A DNA stretch of 64,000 nucleotides from assembly GCF_021398735.1 (NCBI RefSeq), contig NZ_CP090349.1, forward strand, positions 5,826,001 through 5,890,000. The letters are read 5' to 3'. The position numbers were made by a program, and so were the translations under genes. This DNA comes from Methylobacterium oryzae. GTDB taxonomy: Bacteria > Pseudomonadota > Alphaproteobacteria > Rhizobiales > Beijerinckiaceae. Below the pieces are notes generated by a model. The model was given only the letters and a program-made list of their open reading frames with translations, searched no databases and was not told where the DNA came from. This document shows, piece by piece, positions 8,672 through 17,624 of the stretch; the stretch's first letter is position 1, and each line of letters opens with the position of its first letter.

Positions 8672-10288
8672 ATGGAGCGGGTGATCGGAGGCACGGACCG
8701 GCCGTCGGCGACCGGTAGCCGGGCTCCCGCCCGGACGGAGCCGTCGCCCTCCGGGACGCGCGCCCGCACCCGGACCATCGTCGTGCGGCTCGACCGCCGG
8801 TCCCTGCGCGGCTGGCACATCCGGCTCCTCGACCAGCTCGGGCAGCGGCCCGACCATCGGATCCGCGTCGCCTGGGTCGAGCACGCGGAGGGCCTGCCGC
8901 CGAACGCGGAGCTCCTGTTCCGCCTGGAGGCCGCCATCCACGGCCTGCCGCGGCCGGGCCTGGCGACCGCGGCGGAGCCGGTGGCCCTCGCCCCCTACGA
9001 GGCGAGCCCCGACGGCGCGGAGCCCGGCGGGAGCGCCGCCGACCTCGTCCTCGACCTCTCGGACAGCCCCGCGGATCCGGGCCCGGCGCCGGCCTGGCGG
9101 CTCGATTACGACGGGATGCCGGGCGAGGCCGGCCTCCTCGCCGCCCTGTTCGCCCACGGGGCGCCGGTGGCGGCCCTGCGCGGTCCGGACGGTGCGCCGG
9201 TGGCGATCGGCCGCCTCGGCACGGAATCGCACACGGTGATGCTCACGGCCTTCGAGGGTTACCTCGCGCGGACCATCACGCTGATCCTCGCCGCCCTCGA
9301 CGGCGCCGCCTCGACGGCGCTCCCCGACGGAGCCGGGGCGCCCCTCCAGCCCGCGACCGCCTACGACCTCGGCGGCCTGGGCGCCCGCCGCCGGGCCGCC
9401 GGGGGGCTCGCCCGGCAGATCGCCCGCCGGCTCTACGCCCTCTGCTTCCACGGCCCGCACTGGCGGGTGGGCTGGCGGCGGATCGTCGGCCCCGACCTGA
9501 TCGACCTGCGCCGGCATCCCGAGGGTGGCTGGCAGGTCCTTCCCGACGACGGGCGCCGCTTCTACGCCGACCCCTTCGCGATCGCTCGGGACGGCGCCGT
9601 GACCCTGTTCGTGGAGGAGTTCGACTACCGCCGCGGCAAGGGCGTGATCGCCGCGGTGGATTTCGGGGCGAACGGCCCCCGCGGCCGCCCGGAGCCGGTG
9701 CTCGAGCTCGAGACCCACCTCTCCTATCCGTTCGTGTTCGAGGCGGACGGGCAGGTCTGGATGATCCCGGAATCCCACGCCTCCGGGACGATCGACCTCT
9801 ACCGGGCCACCGACTTCCCGCGCGGTTGGGTCCACGAGGCGGTGCTCCTCGACGGGGTCGTGGCCGGGGACGCGACCCTGCTGCAGCACGGGGGCCACTG
9901 GTGGATGTTCGCCACGGTCCGGGCCGGCGGCGGCAGCTACTCCGACACGCTCCATCTCTGGCACGCGCCGCATTTCCGCGGGCCCTGGACGCCGCACCGG
10001 CACAACCCGGTGCTGATCGATATCGGCTCCGCCCGGGCCGCGGGCCCGATCGTGGCGCGCGACGGCGGCCTGATCCGGCCCGTCCAGGATTGCCGCCAGG
10101 GTTACGGCGCGGCGCTCGGCCTCGCCCGGATCCTCCGCCTCGACGAGGAGGCCTACGCGCAGCAGGTCGAGACGCGCCTGTGCCCGGGCGCGGCCTGGCC
10201 GGGTACGCGCCTGCACATGCTGAGCGCCGCCGGTGGCTTCGAGTTCATCGACGGATCGCACCGGGCGCGCCCCCGCCTCTTGGGCTGA
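8672..10288 (+). CDS. Formyltransferase-like/beta-propeller protein (GINT1-like)
   Basis: About 538 residues. The N-terminal half has a formyltransferase-type fold signature (RGWHIRLLDQL, then DLVLDLS), and the C-terminal half shows repeated five-bladed propeller motifs such as FYADPFAI, FVEEFDYRRGKG, YPFVFEADGQVWMIPES and GPWTPHRHNPV. This resembles bacterial proteins annotated as glucosamine inositolphosphorylceramide transferase-like, which modify glycans. The start is uncertain: TTG 8537 and GTG 8543 are in frame, while ATG 8672 sits closer to the first conserved segment but lacks a good ribosome-binding site. It stands alone, without a polysaccharide cluster. Confidence 0.72.
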   Translation: MERVIGGTDRPSATGSRAPARTEPSPSGTRARTRTIVVRLDRRSLRGWHIRLLDQLGQRPDHRIRVAWVEHAEGLPPNAELLFRLEAAIHGLPRPGLATAAEPVALAPYEASPDGAEPGGSAADLVLDLSDSPADPGPAPAWRLDYDGMPGEAGLLAALFAHGAPVAALRGPDGAPVAIGRLGTESHTVMLTAFEGYLARTITLILAALDGAASTALPDGAGAPLQPATAYDLGGLGARRRAAGGLARQIARRLYALCFHGPHWRVGWRRIVGPDLIDLRRHPEGGWQVLPDDGRRFYADPFAIARDGAVTLFVEEFDYRRGKGVIAAVDFGANGPRGRPEPVLELETHLSYPFVFEADGQVWMIPESHASGTIDLYRATDFPRGWVHEAVLLDGVVAGDATLLQHGGHWWMFATVRAGGGSYSDTLHLWHAPHFRGPWTPHRHNPVLIDIGSARAAGPIVARDGGLIRPVQDCRQGYGAALGLARILRLDEEAYAQQVETRLCPGAAWPGTRLHMLSAAGGFEFIDGSHRARPRLLG

Positions 10289-10332
10289 GCGCGTCTCTGG
10301 GCTGAGCGCGTCTCTGGGCTGAGCGCGCCTCT
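10282..10332 (+). repeat. Three 17-bp tandem repeats
   Basis: Three head-to-tail copies of GGGCTGAGCGCGTCTCT (the third with one change) followed by a decayed fourth. The first copy overlaps the stop codon of the upstream gene. Copy number could vary between strains by slippage. Confidence 0.85.
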
Positions 10333-10473
10333 CGGGCCGAGCCGGGGCCGAACCGCCCCGCGCGGGCCCGTCGGTGCCGAACGGCACCCGCTTACGGCTC
10401 GCATCCCGGCCCCGTGCGCGCTAAGCGGGGGCTCCACCTGCGCCGATCCAGCAGAACCGCCGGGACGATCACC

Positions 10474-12447
10474 ATGGCGAGCCCCGTCGAACATGCGAGC
10501 TTCCTGCCGCCGGTCCTGACCTTCCTCACGGCGGCCGTGATCGGCGTGCCGATCTTCCGGCTGATCGGGCAGAGCGCCGTGCTCGGCTACCTCGTGGCCG
10601 GCGTGCTGATCGGGCCCTCCGGCCTGTCGCTGATCGCCGAGCCCGACACGGCCGCGAGCGTCGCCGAGATCGGCGTGGTGCTCCTGCTCTTCATCGTCGG
10701 GCTGGAGCTTCACCTGTCGCAGCTCGTCTCGATGCGCCGCGACATCTTCGGCCTCGGCGCCGCGCAACTCGTCGTCTGCGCGCTCGTGCTCGGCGGCGCC
10801 GGCCTCGTGGCGGGCCTCAGCTTCGGCGCCGCCGCGGTGATCGGCCTCGCGCTCGCCCTCTCGGCCACCGCGGTGGCCCTGCAGCTCCTGGAGGAGCGGG
10901 GCGATCTCGGCAGCGCCTACGGCGCGCGCGCCTTCGCGGTCCTGCTGTTCCAGGACCTGTCGGTGGTCGGCATCCTGGCGCTGATGCCGCTGCTGGCCTC
11001 GGCCGGCGAGGCGACCGACGTCTCCTGGCTCGGGGAGGCCGCGGTCTCCACCGGCAAGGCGCTCGCGGCGATCCTCGCGGTGGTGCTGGTCGGCCGCTAC
11101 GGCCTGAACCCGTTCTTCCGGCTGCTCGCGGCGAGCGGCGCCCGGGAGGTGATGACCGCCGCGGCGCTCCTGGTGGTGCTCGGCACCGCGCTGCTCATGG
11201 AGCAGGTCGGCCTGTCGATGGCGATGGGCGCGTTCCTCGCCGGCATCCTGCTCGCCGAGTCGAACTTCCGCCACCAGCTGGAGGCCGACATCGAGCCGTT
11301 CCGCGGCATGCTGCTCGGCCTGTTCTTCATGAGCGTCGGCATGTCGATCGACGGTACCCTCGTGCGCGAGGTCTGGCCGGCCCTGTTCGGCGCGACCCTG
11401 GCGGCGATCCTGGTCAAGGTCGCCATCGTGGCCGGCCTGTTCCGGCTGTTCGGCTCGGATACCCTCGGGGCCCTGCGGGGGGCCGCGGTCCTGGCGCCCG
11501 CGGGCGAGTTCGCCTTCGTGCTGCTGCCGCAGGCCCAGGATCTCGGCCTCACCGGCGTCACGGCGACGCGCTTCGCGGTGGCGCTCGCCGCGCTGACCAT
11601 GCTGATCGGCCCCATCGCCGCCAAGGGTCTCGACAAGCTGATCGAGCGGCGCAACGCGCGCAGCACCTTCGCGCTGGAGGAGCCCTCCACCGAGCTGTCC
11701 GAGAGCGGCGACGCGCGGGTGCTGGTGATCGGCTTCGGCCGGTTCGGGCAGGTGCTGACGCACGTGCTGATGGCCGAGGGCATCCCGGTCACGGTGATCG
11801 ACAAGGACGTGGAGCAGTTGCGCGCGGCCTCGCGCTTCGGCTTCCGCATCTACTACGGCGACGGCACGCGCCTCGACGTGCTCCGCGCCGCCGGGATCGG
11901 CCGGGTCGAGCTGGTCTGCATCTGCGTCGACGACCGGGAGGGCGCCCTCAAGATCGTCGACATCGTCCACGAGGAATTCTCGAGCGTGCGGACCTTCGTG
12001 CGGGCCTACGACCGCCTGCACGCGGTGGAGCTGATGAACCGGGACGTCGACTACCAGATCCGCGAGACCGCCGAATCCGCCCTCGCCTTCGGGCGGGCGG
12101 CTCTGGAGGGGCTCGGCCTGTCGCCGGAGGCCGCCACGGCCCGGACCGACGACGTGCGCAAGCGGGACATCGCGCGGCTGGTCCTGCAGCAGGCGGGCGC
12201 CCTGCCGGACGGGTCCAGCTGGATGCGCGGCGCCGCGGCCGGGCTGAAGCCCGAGCCGCTGACCGCCCCGGTCCGGCCGGCTCGGGCGCTCAGCACCGAG
12301 ACCCGCGACCTCGTGGGCAGCGACCGGCGCGAGGCCGCCGAGCGGCTCCTGGAGAAGCCCGCCCTGGCCCCGCAGGAGACGGAAGCCGCCGAGGATCCCG
12401 ATCCGGAGGCCGAGCTCGAGGCGGAAGGCAGCGCCCGGGATGCGTGA
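10474..12447 (+). CDS. Kef/CPA2-type cation:proton antiporter with RCK domain
   Basis: A 657-residue protein. About twelve membrane segments (residues 8-390) form the Na+/H+ exchanger domain. An RCK-N/TrkA-N Rossmann domain follows (VLVIGFGRFGQVL, GxGxxG at about 415-425) and then a long Pro/Glu-rich tail. This is the layout of KefB/KefC glutathione-gated K+ efflux, which protects against electrophiles. The ATG at 10474 is chosen because upstream codons are Arg-rich and non-conserved. It overlaps the start of the MATE gene by 4 bases. Confidence 0.92.
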   Translation: MASPVEHASFLPPVLTFLTAAVIGVPIFRLIGQSAVLGYLVAGVLIGPSGLSLIAEPDTAASVAEIGVVLLLFIVGLELHLSQLVSMRRDIFGLGAAQLVVCALVLGGAGLVAGLSFGAAAVIGLALALSATAVALQLLEERGDLGSAYGARAFAVLLFQDLSVVGILALMPLLASAGEATDVSWLGEAAVSTGKALAAILAVVLVGRYGLNPFFRLLAASGAREVMTAAALLVVLGTALLMEQVGLSMAMGAFLAGILLAESNFRHQLEADIEPFRGMLLGLFFMSVGMSIDGTLVREVWPALFGATLAAILVKVAIVAGLFRLFGSDTLGALRGAAVLAPAGEFAFVLLPQAQDLGLTGVTATRFAVALAALTMLIGPIAAKGLDKLIERRNARSTFALEEPSTELSESGDARVLVIGFGRFGQVLTHVLMAEGIPVTVIDKDVEQLRAASRFGFRIYYGDGTRLDVLRAAGIGRVELVCICVDDREGALKIVDIVHEEFSSVRTFVRAYDRLHAVELMNRDVDYQIRETAESALAFGRAALEGLGLSPEAATARTDDVRKRDIARLVLQQAGALPDGSSWMRGAAAGLKPEPLTAPVRPARALSTETRDLVGSDRREAAERLLEKPALAPQETEAAEDPDPEAELEAEGSARDA

Positions 12448-13901
12448 CGGGCGGGATGTCTGACATGTCCGACGGGCCGCCCCCGGCGGAGGCGGGCCGC
12501 TTCGTCACCGGCTCGATCCTCCGCCACGTCGTGGTGATGGCGGCCACCGGCTCGGTGGGCCTGATGGCGATCTTCGTCGTCGATCTCCTGTCGCTGCTCT
12601 ACGTCTCGACGCTGGGCGACCCGAACCTCACGGCGGCGGTCGGCTTCGCCGGCATCGTCCAGTTCTTCGCCACGGCGGTGAATATCGGCCTGACGATCGC
12701 CGCCGGCGCCCTGGTCGGGAAGGCCGTCGGCGCGCGCGACCGCGCGGCGGCGCGGCGCCTCGCGACTTCGGCGCTGGTCCTCGGCAGCCTCGTGGCCGCC
12801 CTCATCGCGGGGCTGATCGCGCTGCTGGCCGGCCCGCTCCTGGCCCTGATCGGCGCGCAGGGCGAGGCGCTGCGGGTGGCCGTCCTGTTCCTCTACATCA
12901 CCCTGCCGTCGAACCTTCTGCTCGCCGCCGGCATGCTGTTCACCGGGCTGCTGCGCGCGGTCGGCGAGGCGCGGCAGGCGATGTCGGTCACCCTGGCCGG
13001 CGCCGTGATCACCGCGCTCCTCGATCCGCTGCTGATCTTCGGGGCCGGCCTCGGCGTCACGGGCGCGGCGATCACGGTCTGCGCGGCGCGCGCGACCTTC
13101 GTGGCGGTGGGCGTCCGCGGCGTCGCCCGGCACGGCCTCCTGGGCCGGCCGCGCCTGTCCGATCTGCCGGCCGACGCGGCAGCCCTGGCAGGTGTCGCGG
13201 GCCCGGCCGTGCTGACGAACCTCGCCCCCTCGGTGGCGAGCGCCTTCCTGGCGCGTCTGTTCGCCGGCTACGGAGCGGACGCGGTCGCGGCCGCGTCGGT
13301 GATCGACCGGCTGACGCCGGTGGCCTTCGGCGGCCTGTTCGCGCTGTCGGGGGCGATCGGCCCGATCCTGGCGCAGAACTGGGGCGCGGGCCTGTTCGAA
13401 CGGATGCGCGGCGTGCTCGGCGCGGCGATCCGGGTGACTCTGGCCTACTGCGCCGCGGTCTGGCTCCTCCTGGCGCTGGCTCGGGGATGGCTCGCCGGCC
13501 TGTTCGGCCTGCAGGGGGTCGCGGCCGAGCTGTTCGGCTTCTTCTGCCTCGTCGGCGGCGCGATCTGGTTCTTCAACGGGCTCCTGTTCCTCGGCAACGC
13601 CGCCTTCAACAATCTCGGCTTCCCGCTGCGCTCGACGCTGCTGAACTGGGGCCGGGCGACGCTCGGGACGATCCCGCCGGCCATGCTCGGGGCGTCGCTC
13701 TACGGCCCCCGCGGCGTGGTGGCCGGGATGGGGGTCGGCTCCCTGGTCTTCGGCGCGCTCGGCATCCTGCTCGCCCGCCGCACGGTCGACCGGCTGGAGG
13801 GGGTCGGCCCGCGCCGGCCGGAGCCGGACGTCGCCGCCGAGGCGCCCCACCGGGCGGCGCCGCTGCCGCCGGGGCACGCTCATCCCGAGCCGCTGAGCTG
13901 A
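12444..13901 (+). CDS. MATE-family efflux protein
   Basis: A 485-residue integral membrane protein with about twelve hydrophobic segments in two homologous halves, typical of MATE exporters of cationic drugs, dyes or metabolites coupled to Na+ or H+. The GTG at 12444 overlaps the stop of the Kef-type gene (GTGA), so translational coupling is likely; ATG 12456 is an alternative start. Its substrate cannot be predicted. Confidence 0.9.
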   Translation: MTGGMSDMSDGPPPAEAGRFVTGSILRHVVVMAATGSVGLMAIFVVDLLSLLYVSTLGDPNLTAAVGFAGIVQFFATAVNIGLTIAAGALVGKAVGARDRAAARRLATSALVLGSLVAALIAGLIALLAGPLLALIGAQGEALRVAVLFLYITLPSNLLLAAGMLFTGLLRAVGEARQAMSVTLAGAVITALLDPLLIFGAGLGVTGAAITVCAARATFVAVGVRGVARHGLLGRPRLSDLPADAAALAGVAGPAVLTNLAPSVASAFLARLFAGYGADAVAAASVIDRLTPVAFGGLFALSGAIGPILAQNWGAGLFERMRGVLGAAIRVTLAYCAAVWLLLALARGWLAGLFGLQGVAAELFGFFCLVGGAIWFFNGLLFLGNAAFNNLGFPLRSTLLNWGRATLGTIPPAMLGASLYGPRGVVAGMGVGSLVFGALGILLARRTVDRLEGVGPRRPEPDVAAEAPHRAAPLPPGHAHPEPLS

Positions 13902-13970
13902 GACGGCGGCGCGGAGGCACAAGTTCCGCGGGTGGGAACTGGTATTTCCCCGCGCAAAGGGTCACGATGC

Positions 13971-14000
13971 CCTGTCCCGGGCGGTCCCGGCCGGGACAGG
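13971..14000 (+). promoter_or_regulatory. Hairpin in the leader of the DUF937 gene
   Basis: A perfect 10-bp inverted repeat (CCTGTCCCGG with CCGGGACAGG) with a 10-base loop, ending 11 bases before the ATG of the next gene and without a T run. It could hide or expose the ribosome-binding site, or act as the end of the MATE transcript. Confidence 0.45.
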
Positions 14001-14011
14001 ATCGAGGCGTC

Positions 14012-14803
14012 ATGTTCAACCCGCTCGAGATGTTCCAGGCCCAGGGCGAGGCCGGGCTTCAGGCCATGGGCCAGCCGTTCGGCCTGACGACCGAGCAGAC
14101 GGCCCGCGCCTTCGAGGCGCTGATGCCGGCCCTGACGCTCGGCCTCCAGCGCAGCGTCGGCCTGGACCCGACCGGCTTCGCGCGGATGTTCGGTCTGGAG
14201 GCCGCCAAGCCGGCGCCGGCGCAGGGGTTCGAGGCCCTCGGCCAGATGTTCGGCTCGGCGCAGCTGATGCAGGCGGTGCTGCGGCAGGCCTCGGCGACGA
14301 GCGGCGTCGGCGCGCAGGTCCTGCGCCAGATGCTGCCGATGATGGCGGGCGCCGTGGTGGCGAGCATCGTCCACGTCATGCTGAACCAGCCGCAGGCCGA
14401 GCCGGCGCGACCGAGCGCGCCGCCGCCGCCCGTGCCGTTCCCGTTCGGCCCGGCCTGGGCCGAGATGGCCAGGGCGATGATGCCGGCGGTCGAGCCGCCG
14501 GCTCCGCCGCCGAAGCCTACCGCCAAGCCCACCGTCAGGCCCGCCGCCAATCCGCAGGCGAGCGCGGGCGAGGCCGGCTCCGACATGTTCCAGCAGATGC
14601 TGCGCACCGGGGCTGAGGTTCAGGGCAACAACATCCGGGCGATGCGGGAGCTGTTCGAGACCTTCTGGCCCACCTCCGGCACGCCGTCCGCGAGCGCCGT
14701 GCCTCCGGCGCCGTCGACCAACCCGGCCCGACCGGATCCGGCGCCGGCCGACCCCGCGGCCGGCAAGGGCCGGCGCGGCCGCCAGCCCGGCGGGACCGGT
14801 TGA
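14012..14803 (+). CDS. DUF937-like protein of unknown function
   Basis: A 263-residue protein whose N-terminal part (MFNPLEMFQAQG to about residue 75) resembles DUF937-type sequences. It is followed by a hydrophobic stretch (MMAGAVVASIVHVML, about 110-125), a Pro-rich linker and an alpha-helical segment (DMFQQMLRTGAEVQGNNIRAM). The C-terminus is Pro/Ala/Gly-rich and ends in a basic tail. No enzyme motif is visible. The second half recalls phasin-like helices, but this is weak. Confidence 0.75.
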   Translation: MFNPLEMFQAQGEAGLQAMGQPFGLTTEQTARAFEALMPALTLGLQRSVGLDPTGFARMFGLEAAKPAPAQGFEALGQMFGSAQLMQAVLRQASATSGVGAQVLRQMLPMMAGAVVASIVHVMLNQPQAEPARPSAPPPPVPFPFGPAWAEMARAMMPAVEPPAPPPKPTAKPTVRPAANPQASAGEAGSDMFQQMLRTGAEVQGNNIRAMRELFETFWPTSGTPSASAVPPAPSTNPARPDPAPADPAAGKGRRGRQPGGTG

Positions 14804-14876
14804 CGCGGGGGCGGGGTCCGGTCGAGCGTTGACCCGACCGATCGGAGCGCCACCCTGCCGGCGAGGAGACCCGTCG

Positions 14877-15194
14877 ATGAGCGATTACCTGACCGCCTGG
14901 GACGACCACGCCGAGAGTCTCGGCGGGAACGGCGTCGCCAAGCGCACGATCCCGGGCTCGGGCGCCAGCCTCGTGCGCGTGGTCGTCCCGGCCGGCGTCT
15001 CGGCGCCGGCGCACAGCCACGATCACGAGCAGTTCGTTCAGGTGCTCTCGGGCTCGGGGATCCTGGAGACCGAGCGAGGCCGCGAGCCGTTCTCGGCCGG
15101 CAGCGTGTTCCACTTCCCGGCCGGTGCGTGGCACGCGGCCGCGTTCGAGGCCGAGACGGTCCTGATCGAGACGAACCTCGCCCCGCGGGCCTGA
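14877..15194 (+). CDS. Cupin-domain protein
   Basis: A 105-residue single-domain cupin. The metal ligands are seen in HSHDHEQF (about residues 45-52) and PAGAWH (residues 82-87). The ATG at 14877 has GAGGAG nearby; an upstream in-frame start lacks conserved sequence. Cupins of this size are often small-molecule sensors or dioxygenase-like enzymes; the ligand is unknown. Confidence 0.85.
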   Translation: MSDYLTAWDDHAESLGGNGVAKRTIPGSGASLVRVVVPAGVSAPAHSHDHEQFVQVLSGSGILETERGREPFSAGSVFHFPAGAWHAAAFEAETVLIETNLAPRA

Positions 15195-15216
15195 CGGCGC
15201 GACACGCCGTCCGGCC

Positions 15217-15666
15217 TCAGCCGCCCGTCGAGGCGTCGAACTGCGCCTCCAGACTGACGATGCGCGCCACCGTGTCGCGCGCGTAGCGGATCGCGCCCTC
15301 GGCGGTGAGCAGCTGCCCCTCTTGCGGATCGAAGACGATACCGTCCGACTGGGCCGCGCAGGCCGCGACAGCCATCCACGCCCCGACGCAAGCCGGGAGC
15401 GTGGCGAAGTAGAAGGCATAGACGCACGTCCACGGCCCGCCGAAGTCGATGTCGGTATAGGTGTCCGTCAGATCCGACAGCGGAATGATCTGGCACTCGA
15501 AGCCGGCCTCGCGGCGCCGCCAGGTCGCGGGCAGATGCCCTTGCGTGGCCGGCGGTATGCGCGCGGCGTCGAGTTTCAGATCGAACCCGTTTTCGTGGAT
15601 GGCCGCCTGCCATTCCGCCACACCAGGCATCGCGCCCGCGCAGAGCGCGTAGGCTTCCATGCTCAT
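15217..15666 (-). CDS. Unrecognised 149-residue soluble protein
   Basis: A well-coded, non-secreted protein with no transmembrane segment that I cannot assign. Its features are a Trp/Phe-rich core (GFECQIIPLSDLTDTY, DFGGPWTCVYAFYFATL), an acidic surface and a GIVFDPQEGQLL motif near residue 110. Its size and composition recall small immunity-like or cytosolic partner proteins, but that is speculation. The start has GGAGAGAGG 7 bases upstream. A 55-codon gene in the same direction lies 137 bases upstream. Confidence 0.78.
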   Translation of the reverse strand: MSMEAYALCAGAMPGVAEWQAAIHENGFDLKLDAARIPPATQGHLPATWRRREAGFECQIIPLSDLTDTYTDIDFGGPWTCVYAFYFATLPACVGAWMAVAACAAQSDGIVFDPQEGQLLTAEGAIRYARDTVARIVSLEAQFDASTGG

Positions 15667-15803
15667 GGCAACCTCTCTCCGAGTAGGATCGCGGATATTG
15701 ACAGTCCCTTGACCGAGTTTCCTCGTCTCAAGTGAACCTCTATGACGGGAAAACTGTCATCCACGCCGACATCTCTGCGCAGTTCGCGCGCGCGAGCCGG
15801 CGT

Positions 15804-15971
15804 CTACTGCGCATTGCCGGTCTTGATCTCCCAGATCGCTTGAACCGGGGCAGCGCTGGTCCTGCCGTCGCGCGATGAAGGCAGGCCGAGCCGAAGCTCA
15901 GTGATGGAATAATCTAGGGCATCCGGCAGATCACAGTACCGCATCGCGTCTCTGATCTTCGAAACGTTCAT
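15804..15971 (-). CDS. Small unrecognised protein, 55 residues
   Basis: A short open frame beginning MNVSKIRDAMRYCDLPDALD and ending AIWEIKTGNAQ. It has balanced amino-acid content with no internal low complexity, and the translated sequence looks like a genuine small globular protein. It lies in an otherwise empty 540-base gap upstream of the 149-residue gene, same strand. An AAGGA lies about 20 bases upstream, next to a 2-codon frame (ATG GAA TAA) that ends just before this start; GGA also lies 8-10 bases upstream. No function recognised. Confidence 0.5.
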   Translation of the reverse strand: MNVSKIRDAMRYCDLPDALDYSITELRLGLPSSRDGRTSAAPVQAIWEIKTGNAQ

Positions 15972-16204
15972 GATTTATTCCATGACTTTTTTCCTTTTAT
16001 CGAGCCGCTAGTGGCAGAGAAGGAAAATATGCCGGCAGCACTCTAGGTCGCCGCGGCAGGCTGCGACAAATTATTCTTGGCGCGCGAGCAAAATGCCTGT
16101 GCTTGGCCTGAGCCCTCGGCGCGTGTAGGAATCCCACCTTCAACGCCCGCCCGTGCACGCCGACGAAAGGCCGGGCATCGCCCCTACCAGAACAGAGGCA
16201 GACC
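15972..16204. other. Intergenic region upstream of glyA
   Basis: 233 bases between the small ORF and glyA, AT-richer near 15972-16080. It must hold the glyA promoter; TTGGCC at 16104 with TAGGAA 17 bases on is a possible sigma-70 pair but weak. I looked for glycine or SAM riboswitch cores and found none. Confidence 0.4.
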
Positions 16205-17509
16205 ATGAGCGCCGGTACCGCCGCCGACAAGCACTTCTCCAACAGCTTCTTCGCCGCCCCGCTGACGGAAGCCGACCCCGAGATCGCCGAGGCGGTGGCC
16301 AAGGAGCTCGGCCGCCAGCAGCACGAGATCGAGCTGATCGCCTCGGAGAACATCGTCTCCCGCGCCGTGCTGGAGGCTCAGGGCTCGGTGCTCACCAACA
16401 AGTACGCCGAGGGCTATCCGGGCCGGCGCTACTACGGCGGCTGCCAGTTCGTGGACATCGCCGAGGATCTCGCCATCGAGCGCGCCAAGCGCCTGTTCGA
16501 TTGCGGCTTCGCCAACGTGCAGCCGAATTCCGGCTCCCAGGCCAACCAGGGTGTGTTCCTGGCGCTCATGCAGCCCGGCGACACCTTCCTGGGCCTCGAC
16601 CTCGCCGCCGGCGGCCACCTGACGCACGGCGCGCCGCCGAACGTCTCGGGCAAGTGGTTCAAGCCGGTCTCCTACACGGTGCGCCGCGAGGACCAGCGGA
16701 TCGACATGGAGCAGGTCGCCCAGCTCGCCCAGGAGCACAAGCCGAAGGTGATCATCGCCGGCGGCTCGGGCTACCCGCGCCACTGGGACTTCGCCAAGTT
16801 CCGCGAGATCGCCGACTCGGTCGGCGCCTACTTCATGGTCGACATGGCCCACTTCGCGGGCCTCGTGGCGGCCGGCGTCCACCCGTCGCCGTTCCCGCAC
16901 GCCCACGTCGCCACCACGACGACCCACAAGACCCTCCGCGGCCCGCGCGGCGGCATGATCCTGACGAACGACGAGGCGCTCGCCAAGAAGTTCAACTCGG
17001 CGATCTTCCCCGGCCTCCAGGGCGGCCCGCTCATGCACGTCATCGCCGGCAAGGCGGTGGCCTTCGGCGAGGCGCTGAAGCCCGAGTTCAAGATCTACGC
17101 CCGCCAGGTGGTGGAGAACGCCCGGGCGCTCGCCGACACGCTGATCTCGGGCGGCTACGACATCACCTCGGGCGGCACCGACAACCACCTGATGCTGGTC
17201 GACCTCCAGCGGAAGGGCCTCACCGGCAAGGCCGCCGAGGCGGCCCTGTCGCGGGCGCACATCACCTGCAACAAGAACGGCGTCCCCTTCGACACGCAGA
17301 AGCCGACCATCACCTCGGGCATCCGGCTCGGCACCCCGGCCGGCACCTCGCGCGGCTTCGGCGTCGCCGAGTTCAAGCAGATCGGCGGCTTCATCGTCGA
17401 GGTGCTGGACGGGCTCGCCGCCAAGGGTGAGGCCGGCGACAGCGCGGTCGAGGCCGACGTCAAGACCCGCGTCCACGCGCTGACGGACCGGTTCCCGATC
17501 TACGGCTGA
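16205..17509 (+). CDS. glyA: Serine hydroxymethyltransferase
   Basis: A 434-residue PLP enzyme that interconverts serine and glycine with methylene-tetrahydrofolate. The active-site lysine is K242 in [14 protein letters not shown], the substrate-binding part includes [10 protein letters not shown] (43-52) and [13 protein letters not shown] (67-79). In methylotrophic relatives the serine cycle needs a GlyA enzyme for one-carbon assimilation (family knowledge; the pathway is not shown here). A perfect terminator hairpin follows at 17566-17604, so glyA is a single-gene unit. Confidence 0.97.
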   Translation: MSAGTAADKHFSNSFFAAPLTEADPEIAEAVAKELGRQQHEIELIASENIVSRAVLEAQGSVLTNKYAEGYPGRRYYGGCQFVDIAEDLAIERAKRLFDCGFANVQPNSGSQANQGVFLALMQPGDTFLGLDLAAGGHLTHGAPPNVSGKWFKPVSYTVRREDQRIDMEQVAQLAQEHKPKVIIAGGSGYPRHWDFAKFREIADSVGAYFMVDMAHFAGLVAAGVHPSPFPHAHVATTTTHKTLRGPRGGMILTNDEALAKKFNSAIFPGLQGGPLMHVIAGKAVAFGEALKPEFKIYARQVVENARALADTLISGGYDITSGGTDNHLMLVDLQRKGLTGKAAEAALSRAHITCNKNGVPFDTQKPTITSGIRLGTPAGTSRGFGVAEFKQIGGFIVEVLDGLAAKGEAGDSAVEADVKTRVHALTDRFPIYG

Positions 17510-17565
17510 GGCAAGAGGGCCGCTTGAGCCGGGGCCGGTCTTCCGGGCCGGCCCGCGGTGGATTA

Positions 17566-17604
17566 GGAAACGGCCGCGGATCCGACCGGTCCGCGGCCGT
17601 TTCC
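17566..17604 (+). terminator. glyA terminator
   Basis: A perfect 15-bp inverted repeat (GGAAACGGCCGCGGA and its complement) with a 9-base loop, ending in TTTCC. It separates glyA from the nrdR-ribD unit. Confidence 0.8.
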
Positions 17605-17624
17605 ATGCCCGAGTAGCGAGATCC

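Noticed and set aside
15972..16204. Possible riboswitch upstream of glyA
   Set aside because: No glycine, SAM or THF riboswitch core and no convincing paired leader was found.
15997..16353. Minus-strand frame of 118 codons overlapping the glyA start
   Set aside because: Ser/Ala-rich shadow overlapping a certain gene; no ribosome-binding site.
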